NCBI GenBank assembly: GCA_002408085.1
Contig: DHQL01000023.1
Location: forward strand, 6,171 to 70,170
Reading direction: 5' to 3'
Length of the DNA: 64,000 bases
Source: Spirochaeta sp. UBA5339
Lineage (GTDB): Bacteria; Spirochaetota; Spirochaetia; DSM-2461
The notes below the pieces were generated by a model. It saw only the letters and a program-made list of their open reading frames with translations, did not search any database and was not told where the DNA came from. This document shows, one piece after another, positions 25,104 to 33,475 of the stretch (position 1 is its first letter; every line of letters starts with the position of its first letter). Made by a program: the position numbers and the translations under genes.

Positions 25104-25373
25104 CTACCCGGCCATCTGTGGGATCAGGTTAAAGATGGAGATGGTATAGTTGATCAGAGAGTTGGCCATCCATGCACCCAAAAGGCCCAGGGTCACGAAG
25201 ATAGCCAGAATTTTGGGAACAAAGGTCAGAGACTGGTCCTGAATGGAGGTTGTCGCCTGAAAGATGGAGATGATCAGACCGATGGTCATGGCCACAAGGA
25301 GTACAGGGGCCGCCAGTATCAGGGTCTGAACAACAGAGTTTCTTAACAGGGTTACAACAAAACCAATAGACAT
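25104..25373 (-). CDS. fliQ: Flagellar export protein FliQ
   Basis: 89 residues with two transmembrane hairpin helices and the conserved ISIFQATTSIQDQSLTFVPK segment. It is a gate subunit wrapped around FliP/FliR. The frame opens at a GTG at 25379, but GGAGG sits 5 bases before the ATG at 25373, so that start is preferred. It lies between fliP and fliR. Confidence 0.93.
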   Translation of the reverse strand: MSIGFVVTLLRNSVVQTLILAAPVLLVAMTIGLIISIFQATTSIQDQSLTFVPKILAIFVTLGLLGAWMANSLINYTISIFNLIPQMAG

Positions 25374-25417
25374 ATTCACCTCCCGGGCCCCTTACCGGCC
25401 CCAGCCCCCCTCAGGGA

Positions 25418-26200
25418 CTATATAAAACTCTGAACCAGCTGCTGGGTCAGCAGACCCCAGCCGTCAACCAGTACGAAAAGAACAAGTTTAAAAGGCATGG
25501 AGATCATTACCGGCGGCAGCATAATCATACCCATGGACATCAGAACCGAGGCCACAACCATATCGATGATAATAAAGGGGACATAGAGCAGTATCCCTAT
25601 CTTGAAAGCAATGGTCAGCTCGTTGAGAATAAACGCCGGAATCACCACATAGGTGGGAACATCCGCAAAGGTCTCGGGCCGGTCCAGCCCCCGGAGGGAC
25701 ATAAAAAGCTCAATATTCTTCGGATTGTCCCTGAGCTGTCGGTACATAAAGTAACGGATCGGCGCCTCGGCATTTGAAACCATCTCCTCAATACCTATCT
25801 CCCCTTCTGCAAAGGGCCTGAAGGACTCCTGATAGATCTGATCAAAGGTGGGCCACATAATAAAGAGAGTCAGAAAGAGGGCTATTCCCATAAGCACAGA
25901 ACTGGGAGGCACCTGCTGAAGACTCAAGGCCCTCTTGATAAAGTCCAGAACAATGGAGAGCCTTAAGAATGAGGTCATCAATATGGCGATGGACGGAGCC
26001 AGCGAGAGGGTTGTCAGAAGAAGAAGGAGCTGAATGGACAGGGCCACTTCCTGATTGCTCTCGGCGTTTCTGATAGAGAGATCCACAAAGGGAAGGTCCA
26101 GAATACCGTCGGTCTCCCCGGGATCGGGATTGGGGACCTGCTGGGCGAATACCGGCGCCGCCAGAAGGGCCAGAAAGAGAATCAGCAGAAACTTCTTCAT
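25418..26200 (-). CDS. fliP: Flagellar export protein FliP
   Basis: 260 residues. Cleavable signal peptide at about 1-19 (ending APVFAQQ), then four transmembrane helices. Conserved stretches include TSFLRLSIVLDFIKRALSLQ, QVPPSSVLMGIALFLTLFIM and the late IDMVVASVLMSMGMIMLPP. FliP makes the pentameric base of the export gate. It overlaps fliO by 4 bases; a 38-44-base gap follows before fliQ. Confidence 0.95.
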   Translation of the reverse strand: MKKFLLILFLALLAAPVFAQQVPNPDPGETDGILDLPFVDLSIRNAESNQEVALSIQLLLLLTTLSLAPSIAILMTSFLRLSIVLDFIKRALSLQQVPPSSVLMGIALFLTLFIMWPTFDQIYQESFRPFAEGEIGIEEMVSNAEAPIRYFMYRQLRDNPKNIELFMSLRGLDRPETFADVPTYVVIPAFILNELTIAFKIGILLYVPFIIIDMVVASVLMSMGMIMLPPVMISMPFKLVLFVLVDGWGLLTQQLVQSFI

Positions 26201-26862
26201 TCCCGGTCCTCCAGATTCCTCAGCCGGTCTCTCTGTGACCTGAGAAAGCTGGGCGACTCTTCGGTCATCTTTTTTCCTCCTCCCAGGGATAGTCCCTGGC
26301 GAAAGAGGGAGCGGAAGGAGGCGGGAACGCCCTGGGGGGCCGACGACTCTTCCAGTTTTATTGAATCCAGGGTCTCCTGGTCCGTAATTTCAGAGATAAT
26401 ATTTACCGATGAGGAACCGCTTCCGATCAGAAAGACCTGATTCCCCACCTCGACAAGATGAAGAGAGGCGTCGCGCTTCAGATGCCTTGTGGCTAAAAGA
26501 GAGATTCTCTCCTCACCGGACTCGGCCATGGGGGAGATCTTTTTAAGAAGATAGACCAGAAGGTAGATGACTCCGATCACACCGGCCAGCACAATAATGA
26601 CCCTGATCAGATCACCAAGTCCCACTGACGGGGGCGGCGTATCGGCCTGGACCGCAGCACCCTGTCCGTCGCCTGATGCAGCTCCTTCGGCATCAGCTTC
26701 GGCCGGAAAAAGAGGGAGCTGAGTCTCGTCGATTTTCTGAAAACCGCTCTCAGTCCCTTGAGAATTTTCTGAAGTCTCCTGTGCTCCCAGAAGAAGCGGA
26801 GTCCCCAACAAGATGAGTATCAAATAAAGATGTTTCAGTGTCCCCCTCCCAAGTTTCACCAT
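26197..26862 (-). CDS. fliO: Flagellar assembly protein FliO (FliZ)
   Basis: 221 residues. A signal or anchor segment at about 11-27 is followed by a variable Glu/Ala-rich region. A transmembrane helix lies at about 82-104 (VIIVLAGVIGVIYLLVYLLK), then a small beta domain with LLATRHLKRDASLHLVEVGN, typical of FliO. It helps FliP assemble. The start is uncertain. The ATG at 26862 has no ribosome site, while a strong GGGAGGGGG lies inside codons 5-7 with only CTG or a distant TTG downstream. Confidence 0.85.
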   Translation of the reverse strand: MVKLGRGTLKHLYLILILLGTPLLLGAQETSENSQGTESGFQKIDETQLPLFPAEADAEGAASGDGQGAAVQADTPPPSVGLGDLIRVIIVLAGVIGVIYLLVYLLKKISPMAESGEERISLLATRHLKRDASLHLVEVGNQVFLIGSGSSSVNIISEITDQETLDSIKLEESSAPQGVPASFRSLFRQGLSLGGGKKMTEESPSFLRSQRDRLRNLEDRE

Positions 26863-26893
26863 TTATTAAACGAATCCGAAATCTTCAGATCCA

Positions 26894-26911
26894 GCCGGTA
26901 GTCGGACCGGC
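26894..26911 (-). other. Hairpin in the fliY-fliO gap
   Basis: GCCGGT (26894-26899) and ACCGGC (26906-26911) form a 6-bp stem with a 6-base loop in the 80-base gap between the switch genes and the export-gate genes. No T run follows, so an mRNA-processing or stability element is as likely as attenuation. Confidence 0.4.
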
Positions 26912-26942
26912 GTGAAAAGGATGATCGGATACGGTATTTACA

Positions 26943-28148
26943 CTAGTTCTCTCCCACTCTGTCCAGATTGGACACAATATCGGTTACACGCACACCGAAG
27001 TTCTCATCGATAACAACTACCTCGCCCTTGGCGATCAGGTTGTTGTTAACCAGAATATCAACGGGTTCACCGGCCAGTTTGTCCAGTTCGATGATTGTTC
27101 CTTCACCTATACCAAGAATATCCTTGATCTGCCACTTGGTGCGTCCCAGCTCTACGGTGAGCTCCATGGACACATCCATCAGAAGACCGATATTCCTCTG
27201 TTCCGAAGGAGATATATTGGCCCCGAATTCGGGGAACTGCACGCCCTGAACATTGGGGGCGGCCATCTGCTGCATCATATAGGGATTCATCTGCTGGGGC
27301 ATTCCCTGCTGAGGCATACCCATACCTCCCATTGACTGCTGGGGCATTCCCATACCCCCCATGGGCTGCTGAGGCATTCCCTGCATTCCTCCCGTGGGCT
27401 GCTGGGGCATTCCCATGCCGCCCATATCGGGAGCTCCTCCACCCATTGCGCCCATTCCGCCCATAGCAGCAGCCATGGGGTCCGCTGCCGGAGCAGATCC
27501 GCCGCTTATCTTTGCCGCCAGGTCCGAGGCAACTGCGGTTTCGAGAATCTCGATCATCTCCAGAGAGCCCTGACCTTCAATTTCAACGGGATAGCTTATC
27601 TTTACAAGGGTGTCGCCGCCGGGAGAGATCAGGCCTCTGGCCATCTTCTGACTCTCGGGGCTGATTGTCATAACGTTGACTCCGACTGTGTCGCCGATGG
27701 AAGTGACTTCGGAACCGGTAATCTGGGAGACGGCCTCCCCCACTGCGCTGACGGCAGTACCGTCAAGGTCCACATCGGACTGACCGATCATGGGACCGGC
27801 GATCTTTACGGCGTTGTCTGAAGAGAAGACAAAGGCATGTCCTCCAGACAGGCCCTGATTGAAGTCCATCTTGACCTCAACAACTTCCTCGCTCAGGCCG
27901 CCGATAAGAGCGTCTCTGGACAGACTTTCCACATTGGGTGTACCGATGGTGACCGAGGTGGACATAATACCGCTCAGGGTGGAGCTGAGATTTCCTGTGA
28001 TCCCGCCGAAAAGGCCTTTCAGGGCGTCAATTTCAGAACCGCCCAGCCCGCCTCCGGCAGAAGAGCCGCCGTCATCCATACCGCCCAGAGAGTCATTACC
28101 CATCAACAGAGCATCTATTTCATCTTGAGAGAGGGAACCATCACTCAT
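26943..28148 (-). CDS. fliY: Flagellar switch protein FliY/FliN with Met/Gly/Gln repeat linker
   Basis: 401 residues, much larger than FliN alone. The N-terminal LSQDEIDALLMG matches the CheY-P docking peptide of FliM. A CheC-like domain follows (about 45-215), then a low-complexity linker (229-296) of repeats such as MGGMGMPQQ, then the SpoA/FliN domain (about 315-398: DVSMELTVELGRTKWQIKDI). It builds the C-ring with FliM and FliG and, in FliY proteins, may also dephosphorylate CheY. The gene overlaps fliM by 4 bases. Symbol fliN would also be used in spirochaetes. Confidence 0.92.
   Translation of the reverse strand: MSDGSLSQDEIDALLMGNDSLGGMDDGGSSAGGGLGGSEIDALKGLFGGITGNLSSTLSGIMSTSVTIGTPNVESLSRDALIGGLSEEVVEVKMDFNQGLSGGHAFVFSSDNAVKIAGPMIGQSDVDLDGTAVSAVGEAVSQITGSEVTSIGDTVGVNVMTISPESQKMARGLISPGGDTLVKISYPVEIEGQGSLEMIEILETAVASDLAAKISGGSAPAADPMAAAMGGMGAMGGGAPDMGGMGMPQQPTGGMQGMPQQPMGGMGMPQQSMGGMGMPQQGMPQQMNPYMMQQMAAPNVQGVQFPEFGANISPSEQRNIGLLMDVSMELTVELGRTKWQIKDILGIGEGTIIELDKLAGEPVDILVNNNLIAKGEVVVIDENFGVRVTDIVSNLDRVGEN
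27261..27464 (-). repeat. Degenerate in-frame repeats coding the FliY Met/Gly/Gln linker
   Basis: This stretch encodes residues 229-296 of FliY. The unit is about nine codons (GGMGMPQQ with small variations), present about four times with decayed neighbours. It separates the CheC-like and SpoA domains and is likely a flexible tether. Confidence 0.75.
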
Positions 28149-29173
28149 TCTTCGTCTCCTTCAACGGCCAGTTCTTCAAAGTCCGTCTGATCTATATCTT
28201 CTATTTTCCGGGTGACCTGTACGGCAATTCTGTTGCCCACGGCACCGGGACGGCAGTCAAATTTAGGACGGTTTCCGATCTTCAAAACCATGGGATCGTT
28301 AATGCCCGTATTGGAAAGGCGGATAATATCCCCCGTTTTGATTGAAAGGATGTCACGCATGGTCAGCTGTATGCCGCCGACTTCCGCCATTATGGGTACA
28401 CCTATCCCCGAGAGTCTCTCCCTCAGGATATTCAGGTTTTCTGTGGTTGTTCCCCTCCGGATGGAGGAGTAGTAGTACTGGGCCGACAGCTTTGAGATAA
28501 TCGGCTCTATTGTCAGATAGGGGATACAGAAGTTCATCATCCCTTCCACATCCTCGACCTTGGTTTCAAGGGTAACCAGAACGACCATCTCCGTGGGAGG
28601 TACGATCTGTGCAAACTGGGGGTTTGTCTCTATCTGTCCCAGACGGGGACGAAGATCGATTACCTGACTCCAGGCCTCACGCATATTTCCCAGTATTCTT
28701 ACAATAATGGACTCCATAACCGAGCGCTCGATCTCAGAGAGTTCTCTGTTGATCTTGGAACCCTCACCGGTACCACCGAAGAGGCGGTCGATAATGGAGA
28801 AGGTGACCGCAGGGTCAATTTCCAGAATGGCGGAACCCTTCAGGGGGTCCATATTGATAACCGCCAGTGCCGTGGGTGAGGGAATGGAGCGGATAAACTC
28901 CTCGTAGGTAAGCTGGTCTACCGAGGCCACATGGACATTTACAAGGCTTCTGAGCTGTGCGGACAGAGATGTAGTTGTAAGACGGGCAAAGGTCTCATGC
29001 ATAAATGAGACCGTTCGGATCTGTTCCTTTGAGAATTTATCCGGGCGCCGGAAGTCCCAGATTCTGATATTTTTCCGTTCGGTGACCTGCTGTGCCTCTT
29101 CGGGTTCCGTATCCCCCGAAGATATGGCTGTCAACAGCTGGTCAATTTCATCCTGTGACAGAACCTCTGTCAT
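28145..29173 (-). CDS. fliM: Flagellar motor switch protein FliM
   Basis: 342 residues, standard length. The N-terminal CheY-P binding peptide is MTEVLSQDEIDQLLTAIS. The middle CheC-like domain (about 50-240) includes SYEEFIRSIPSPT-type sequence (here LTYEEFIRSIPSPT), and the C-terminal SpoA domain (about 255-335) has the usual VEGVPIMAEVGG-like strand, here GIGVPIMAEVGG. It transmits CheY binding to FliG and the rotor. Gene order fliL-fliM-fliY follows the spirochaete pattern. Confidence 0.95.
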   Translation of the reverse strand: MTEVLSQDEIDQLLTAISSGDTEPEEAQQVTERKNIRIWDFRRPDKFSKEQIRTVSFMHETFARLTTTSLSAQLRSLVNVHVASVDQLTYEEFIRSIPSPTALAVINMDPLKGSAILEIDPAVTFSIIDRLFGGTGEGSKINRELSEIERSVMESIIVRILGNMREAWSQVIDLRPRLGQIETNPQFAQIVPPTEMVVLVTLETKVEDVEGMMNFCIPYLTIEPIISKLSAQYYYSSIRRGTTTENLNILRERLSGIGVPIMAEVGGIQLTMRDILSIKTGDIIRLSNTGINDPMVLKIGNRPKFDCRPGAVGNRIAVQVTRKIEDIDQTDFEELAVEGDEE

Positions 29174-29191
29174 GATCGCCCCTTTCCTGAA

Positions 29192-29749
29192 TCAGAATTC
29201 ATAGACCTGCAGTTCCGGAAAAATGATGTCCTGCACCTTGCCCTGACTGAGAACCCTGTTTACAAGGTCCTTCAGTTCGGTCTTGATGATATGCTCTCTT
29301 TCCGGAGCCAGCTCTGCCGCTGTCTTCTGACTGAAGTAATTTCTGATAATGTCTGTAAGCTGTGCCGTTCTGGCTACCAGCTCGGTCTGTACCTGGGAGT
29401 CCCCTTCTCTGTATCCGATGTCCACCTTGACAATTACGGAGTGAGGAGACTGGTCACGGGTCACGCCTCTGATCTGAGGAATAAGGGTGTAATAGGTGTA
29501 GGGTTCGGGGATGGTCTCATAGGCCTGGGAGACTTCGGCAAAGCTTCTGTTTACCGATCCCTTGTCCAGGACCCTGAAAGTCACTACGGAAATTGTTATG
29601 GTCAGAAGGACGGCTACAATTCCCGCCGCCACATAGACCAGTACCCTGGCAATCTTGTCGGAGATAAAACGTTTCTTTTTTGTCTCACCCATCTCGTCGG
29701 GAGACGCCGCTTCAAGAGCATTTCCCAATTCTATATCTTCATCAGCCAT
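29192..29749 (-). CDS. fliL: Flagellar basal-body protein FliL
   Basis: 185 residues. A cytoplasmic start of about 33 residues is followed by one transmembrane helix (about 34-57: VLVYVAAGIVAVLLTITISV) and a periplasmic stomatin-like domain ending IIFPELQVYEF, the usual FliL end. It surrounds or steadies the stator. AGGTGATAAG precedes the ATG. A possible internal promoter lies upstream. Confidence 0.9.
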   Translation of the reverse strand: MADEDIELGNALEAASPDEMGETKKKRFISDKIARVLVYVAAGIVAVLLTITISVVTFRVLDKGSVNRSFAEVSQAYETIPEPYTYYTLIPQIRGVTRDQSPHSVIVKVDIGYREGDSQVQTELVARTAQLTDIIRNYFSQKTAAELAPEREHIIKTELKDLVNRVLSQGKVQDIIFPELQVYEF

Positions 29750-29778
29750 CTTATCACCTGCATCCTATAAACAGATAA

Positions 29779-29807
29779 ATTTTATCAGATATAAGGGTTT
29801 TATGCAA
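29779..29807 (-). promoter_or_regulatory. Possible internal promoter before fliL
   Basis: In the 84-base motB-fliL gap the minus strand reads TTGCAT (29807-29802), 17 bp, TAAAAT (29784-29779). The -10 matches five of six, the -35 only three. A short imperfect palindrome (29772-29788) overlaps it. Confidence 0.25.
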
Positions 29808-29833
29808 ACACTTCCTCATTTCTGACCCTTCAC

Positions 29834-30568
29834 TCACTCATGCGCTTCGGCAAGCACGATAATATCAACTCTCCGGTTGTAGGCCATGCCCTCGGGAGTC
29901 TCCTCATCGGCCAGGGGAACGGTGTCGCTCATCCCTGCGATCTGGAACTGCGCCTCATCCACACCAAGGTCCACAAGGTAGTGGAGAACATTGGCCGAAC
30001 GGGCCGCCGACAGCTCCCAGTTGCTCGGCCAGGGGCCGTTGGGGTCGGTGGGACTGGAGTCCGTATGACCCTCGATCCGGAACTTCCTGTCCCTCAGGTC
30101 GGGGCTGGAAAGGAGTCCGGAAACCTTCTGAAGGATCTCACGGGTGCTCTCGATATCCACCTCGGCGCTGGCAGGACGGAAGAAGGCGTCGGAGGCCAGG
30201 GTAATCACCAGCCCCCGCTCGTCCTCGGTGATCCGCACCATCTTGCTCTTCACCTCGGGCTTGAACATGGACACCGCCGTCTGCCGCGCCTTGTCAAGAC
30301 CTCTGGCCCTTTTGGTGGAGGGCATGGCCATTATGTTGTTTCCAAGCTCCGCCAGCTCTCCCACATCCAGGGTATTTCCTCCCTGAAGAGGCCCCAGACC
30401 ATTAAAGGAAACCATTATCAGCTCCATTCTGGCGCCTTCAATGGTTTCCGGATTCATCAGAATAACAAAGAAACAGAGCAGGAGGGTAACCATGTCCCCG
30501 TAGGTGGTCATCCACTCGGCAGCCCCTTCTTCGCATTTTGGACACTTGTCCTGATCTTCATCGGCCAT
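29834..30568 (-). CDS. motB: Flagellar stator protein MotB
   Basis: 244 residues. The N-terminal CPKC pair is followed by TTYGDMVTLLLCFFVIL, where D25 is the expected ion-carrying aspartate in the single transmembrane helix. A plug/linker region leads to the OmpA-like peptidoglycan-binding domain (about 115-240) with FRIEGHTDSSP and SNWELSAARSANVLHYL. It anchors the stator to the wall. It follows motA by 10 bases. Whether the ion is H+ or Na+ cannot be read reliably. Confidence 0.95.
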   Translation of the reverse strand: MADEDQDKCPKCEEGAAEWMTTYGDMVTLLLCFFVILMNPETIEGARMELIMVSFNGLGPLQGGNTLDVGELAELGNNIMAMPSTKRARGLDKARQTAVSMFKPEVKSKMVRITEDERGLVITLASDAFFRPASAEVDIESTREILQKVSGLLSSPDLRDRKFRIEGHTDSSPTDPNGPWPSNWELSAARSANVLHYLVDLGVDEAQFQIAGMSDTVPLADEETPEGMAYNRRVDIIVLAEAHE

Positions 30569-30578
30569 AGGCTATCCC

Positions 30579-31352
30579 CTACTCTCCGCTGCTCTTCTGA
30601 GGCCGTTCGGCCGGAGGCAGATAGGTATAAAGCTTGTCTTCCAGAATTCTGGGGTTATCCCCGGACTGGATAGACAGGATTCCCTGAACCATAATCTCCT
30701 TAACCAGGAGCTCCTCCTTGTTTCTGTCCTCCAGCTTAATCTGGATGGGCATAAGCACAAGGTTGGCAAAGATGGAACCGTAAAGGGTGGTTACAAGGGC
30801 AACCGCCATGTTGGGACCGATGGATGACGTATCCTCAAGGTTTGCCATCATACCGATCAGCCCCAGCAGGGTACCGATCATTCCGAAGGCCGGAGCAATC
30901 TTACTCCAGTTACCGAAAAAGTCAATCCCGTCCTGGTGACGGGCATCGATCATCGACACGTTGCCGTAGAGGATCTTCTTGATCACATCCGGGTCGGTAC
31001 CGTCAACAACAAGCCGCAGGCCTCCCCTGAGAAAGTCATCCTCCACATCATTCAAGGCATCATCCAGGGAGAGGAGACCCTCTTTACGGGCATTGTCTGC
31101 AAAGGTAACCAGCTGTGTGATAATGGCTTCCTTGTTATAGACCTGCACATTCATGGCTATATTCAGAAACTTGGTAAACCCCAGGGCTCTCTGCATGGGG
31201 CTTGCGGCGATCATAGCCGCAAAGGAGCCGAATATTACAATAATAACCGAGGCAATATCAATATAGAGATTGATCGCGTTTCCCGCGGCCAGAATCGATC
31301 CGATGATCAGCAGAAATCCGCCGAACAAACCGCCTATCGTTGCTATATCCAT
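30579..31352 (-). CDS. motA: Flagellar stator protein MotA
   Basis: 257 residues with four transmembrane helices (about 7-25, 29-50, 150-172, 182-205). The cytoplasmic loop carries ARKEGLLSLDD, whose charges meet FliG. Conserved prolines are seen in WSKIAPAFGMIGTLLGLIGM and IGPNMAVALVTTLYG. It forms the ion channel with MotB and turns the rotor. It lies between flbD and motB. Confidence 0.95.
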   Translation of the reverse strand: MDIATIGGLFGGFLLIIGSILAAGNAINLYIDIASVIIVIFGSFAAMIAASPMQRALGFTKFLNIAMNVQVYNKEAIITQLVTFADNARKEGLLSLDDALNDVEDDFLRGGLRLVVDGTDPDVIKKILYGNVSMIDARHQDGIDFFGNWSKIAPAFGMIGTLLGLIGMMANLEDTSSIGPNMAVALVTTLYGSIFANLVLMPIQIKLEDRNKEELLVKEIMVQGILSIQSGDNPRILEDKLYTYLPPAERPQKSSGE

Positions 31353-31360
31353 AAAATTGA

Positions 31361-31564
31361 CTACTCCTCGTTCTTGAATCCGCCGATCCGGCGCCTGTAC
31401 TCCACGATCCGTTCAAAGACCGTATCATAGTCCTCCTGAACAACCAGGCGCTTTCCCGACAGCATTACTATGGTAGTGCTGGCTTCGGTCTCAATGTACT
31501 CGATCTGATGGGGATTCAGATACAAAATTTTGCCCAGTTTCCCCATCATGGTTACCTTGATCAT
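31361..31564 (-). CDS. flbD: FlbD-family small flagellar protein
   Basis: 67 residues. The start MIKVTMMGKLGKILYLNPHQ followed by IEYIETEASTTIVMLSGKRL is the FlbD (DUF/PF06289) signature: a small beta protein encoded between flgE and motA in spirochaetes, clostridia and bacilli. Its role is not settled; in swarming species it is linked to motility control. Gaps are 8 bases to motA and 16 to flgE. Confidence 0.88.
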   Translation of the reverse strand: MIKVTMMGKLGKILYLNPHQIEYIETEASTTIVMLSGKRLVVQEDYDTVFERIVEYRRRIGGFKNEE

Positions 31565-31580
31565 CTATTGCCCGCTACCA

Positions 31581-32969
31581 TTATCTCTTCAGCTGCAGAA
31601 GTTCCTGCAGCATGGTGTCACTGGTGGTAATGGACTTGCTGTTTGCCTGAAAACCTCTCTGGGTCACGATCATATCGGTAAACTGCTCGGCAAGGTCCAC
31701 ATTACTCATCTCAAGGGCACCGGAAACAAACTTACCCTTCCCTGCTATTCCGGAGGGCCCTACATTGGCCTCGCCGGAGTTGATTGTCTGAACATAGGTG
31801 CTCTCACCGGCCTTTTCAAGACCGCCGGGGTTAACAAAGCTAGCAAGGGCAACCTGCCCCAGTGAACGGTTGGTTCCATTGGAGTAGACACCTGTGATCT
31901 CTCCCTTGGCGTCGATCTTGAAGGTCTCAAGATATCCCATGGAGTATCCATTCTGACGGAAGGCCTTGGTGGAGGATGTTTCGGCAAACTGGGTTACCGT
32001 ATTGGTATAGCTGCCCACCTCTCCCAGGTTGAGGTTGAAGGTCTGACGCAGAAGAGCTCCGTCGGCACCGGGGGTTGTATCCTGCACATCAAAGGATACG
32101 GGAACCAGAAGATTCCCCGCCTCGATCCGGTCTCCCTGTGCATCAAAGGCCGCCGTCAGGGCGCCGAGGTTGTCAAACTCCATGATAAAGTTGCCGTCGG
32201 CGTTGTTCTCGGCTCCTATCTCGATGGTGGTGTTGCTGGGTGCTTCCTGTTCACCGTCGATATTGACGTTGACGTTCCACTGGTTGGCCACACCGGGTAC
32301 CTTGGTAAAGCTGACTGTCATCTTGTGGACGTTACCGAAGTTGTCATAGATATCCTTGTCCACTGTCCAGGTTCCCTCTCTGATATCTCCGGGGCCTGCG
32401 CCGTCGAGGATCTCGGGAGTTCTCTTGTCCAGGTTACAGGCCAGTTCCACCTCGCTGGTGGCGCTGGCGGGGTCCTTGCTTCCCACGGGAATAAAGAGAC
32501 TGGAGGTGTCCGCGGCGGTATTAATATAGGTCTCGCCGTCGATGGTCTCGGCCTGCCAGCCCTGAACTCGCATACCGTTAGCGGGATTGACGAGCATTCC
32601 CTCTTCATCCAGACCGAAGGCTCCGGCTCTGGAGTAGAACTCCTTGTCTCCCTGGCTGAGGATAAAGAATCCCTCACCCTGGATGGCCAGGTCAGTTGTG
32701 TTCCCTGTGGACTGAAGGGAGCCCTGGGTATGAATGGTATCGATGGTGGCCACCTGCATACCGAGTCCGACCTGCATGGGGTTTACACCACCAAGCTCTT
32801 CTGTGGGTCGGGCTGCGCCTTTCAATCCCTGGGAGATCATATCCTGAAAGACAACCCGGCCTTTTTTAAATCCGATGGTGTTGACGTTGGATACATTGTT
32901 TCCGATTACATCCATCCTTGTCTGATGGTTCTGAAGTCCGGAAACTCCTGAATATAGTGAGCGCATCAT
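31581..32969 (-). CDS. flgE: Flagellar hook protein FlgE
   Basis: 462 residues. The N-terminal rod/hook motif [20 protein letters not shown] and [13 protein letters not shown] is followed by the D1-D2 hook domains and a C-terminal coiled coil ending [14 protein letters not shown]165 (PVGSK), C178 and N179 (ELACNL) fall at exactly the positions that make and catalyse the lysinoalanine link between hook subunits in Treponema denticola. This crosslink stiffens the hook of periplasmic flagella. The start ATG overlaps the flgD stop by 4 bases, with AAAGGAGAG 8 bases upstream. Confidence 0.96.
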   Translation of the reverse strand: MMRSLYSGVSGLQNHQTRMDVIGNNVSNVNTIGFKKGRVVFQDMISQGLKGAARPTEELGGVNPMQVGLGMQVATIDTIHTQGSLQSTGNTTDLAIQGEGFFILSQGDKEFYSRAGAFGLDEEGMLVNPANGMRVQGWQAETIDGETYINTAADTSSLFIPVGSKDPASATSEVELACNLDKRTPEILDGAGPGDIREGTWTVDKDIYDNFGNVHKMTVSFTKVPGVANQWNVNVNIDGEQEAPSNTTIEIGAENNADGNFIMEFDNLGALTAAFDAQGDRIEAGNLLVPVSFDVQDTTPGADGALLRQTFNLNLGEVGSYTNTVTQFAETSSTKAFRQNGYSMGYLETFKIDAKGEITGVYSNGTNRSLGQVALASFVNPGGLEKAGESTYVQTINSGEANVGPSGIAGKGKFVSGALEMSNVDLAEQFTDMIVTQRGFQANSKSITTSDTMLQELLQLKR

Positions 32970-33415
32970 AACTGGGACTCTCCTTTGTATACTGTCTGCA
33001 GTGTATTGAAATCATAATAGCTGCCGTTTACCAGAAGCTGGGGGTATTCACCGCCTGTTACCGCTTCTACGGTACCGGAAACGGTCTGTCCCGCAAAGTT
33101 CAGCTCAACATCCTTGCCTAGGACATTGTAGGCCTGTGAGCTGTTGAGGCGCTCGGCCATGGCGGTAAACTGCTGGTTCATATTGGTCATCTGCTCCAGG
33201 CTGGAAAACTGTGCCATCTGAGCGATAAACTCTTTATCTTCCATTGGTTTCGTAGGGTCCTGATGGGAGAGCTGGGTGATCAGGATCTTCATAAAGTCAT
33301 CCTTGTCCAGACTCTGCTTGACAACTCTGTTGCCATTGAGGGCCTTATTAAAACTTTCGACCTGCATGGAAACTTTAGCGCTGTCCGATGCATTCATTGT
33401 AGTGCTGAAATCCAT
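32966..33415 (-). CDS. flgD: Flagellar hook cap / scaffolding protein FlgD
   Basis: 149 residues from ATG 33415, which has AGGAGAG upstream; the frame also runs from 33475, but that would nearly touch the fliK stop and has no ribosome site. Conserved FlgD core: [20 protein letters not shown], then [19 protein letters not shown]. The C-terminal part is short ([14 protein letters not shown] to the end) and lacks the larger Fn3/Tudor part of enteric FlgD. It caps the growing hook. Confidence 0.93.
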   Translation of the reverse strand: MDFSTTMNASDSAKVSMQVESFNKALNGNRVVKQSLDKDDFMKILITQLSHQDPTKPMEDKEFIAQMAQFSSLEQMTNMNQQFTAMAERLNSSQAYNVLGKDVELNFAGQTVSGTVEAVTGGEYPQLLVNGSYYDFNTLQTVYKGESQL

Positions 33416-33475
33416 TCCAACTCTCTCCTGTATTATTGCCTTGAACCGGGACCCTCCCGGCTCTGCTGAAATCAT

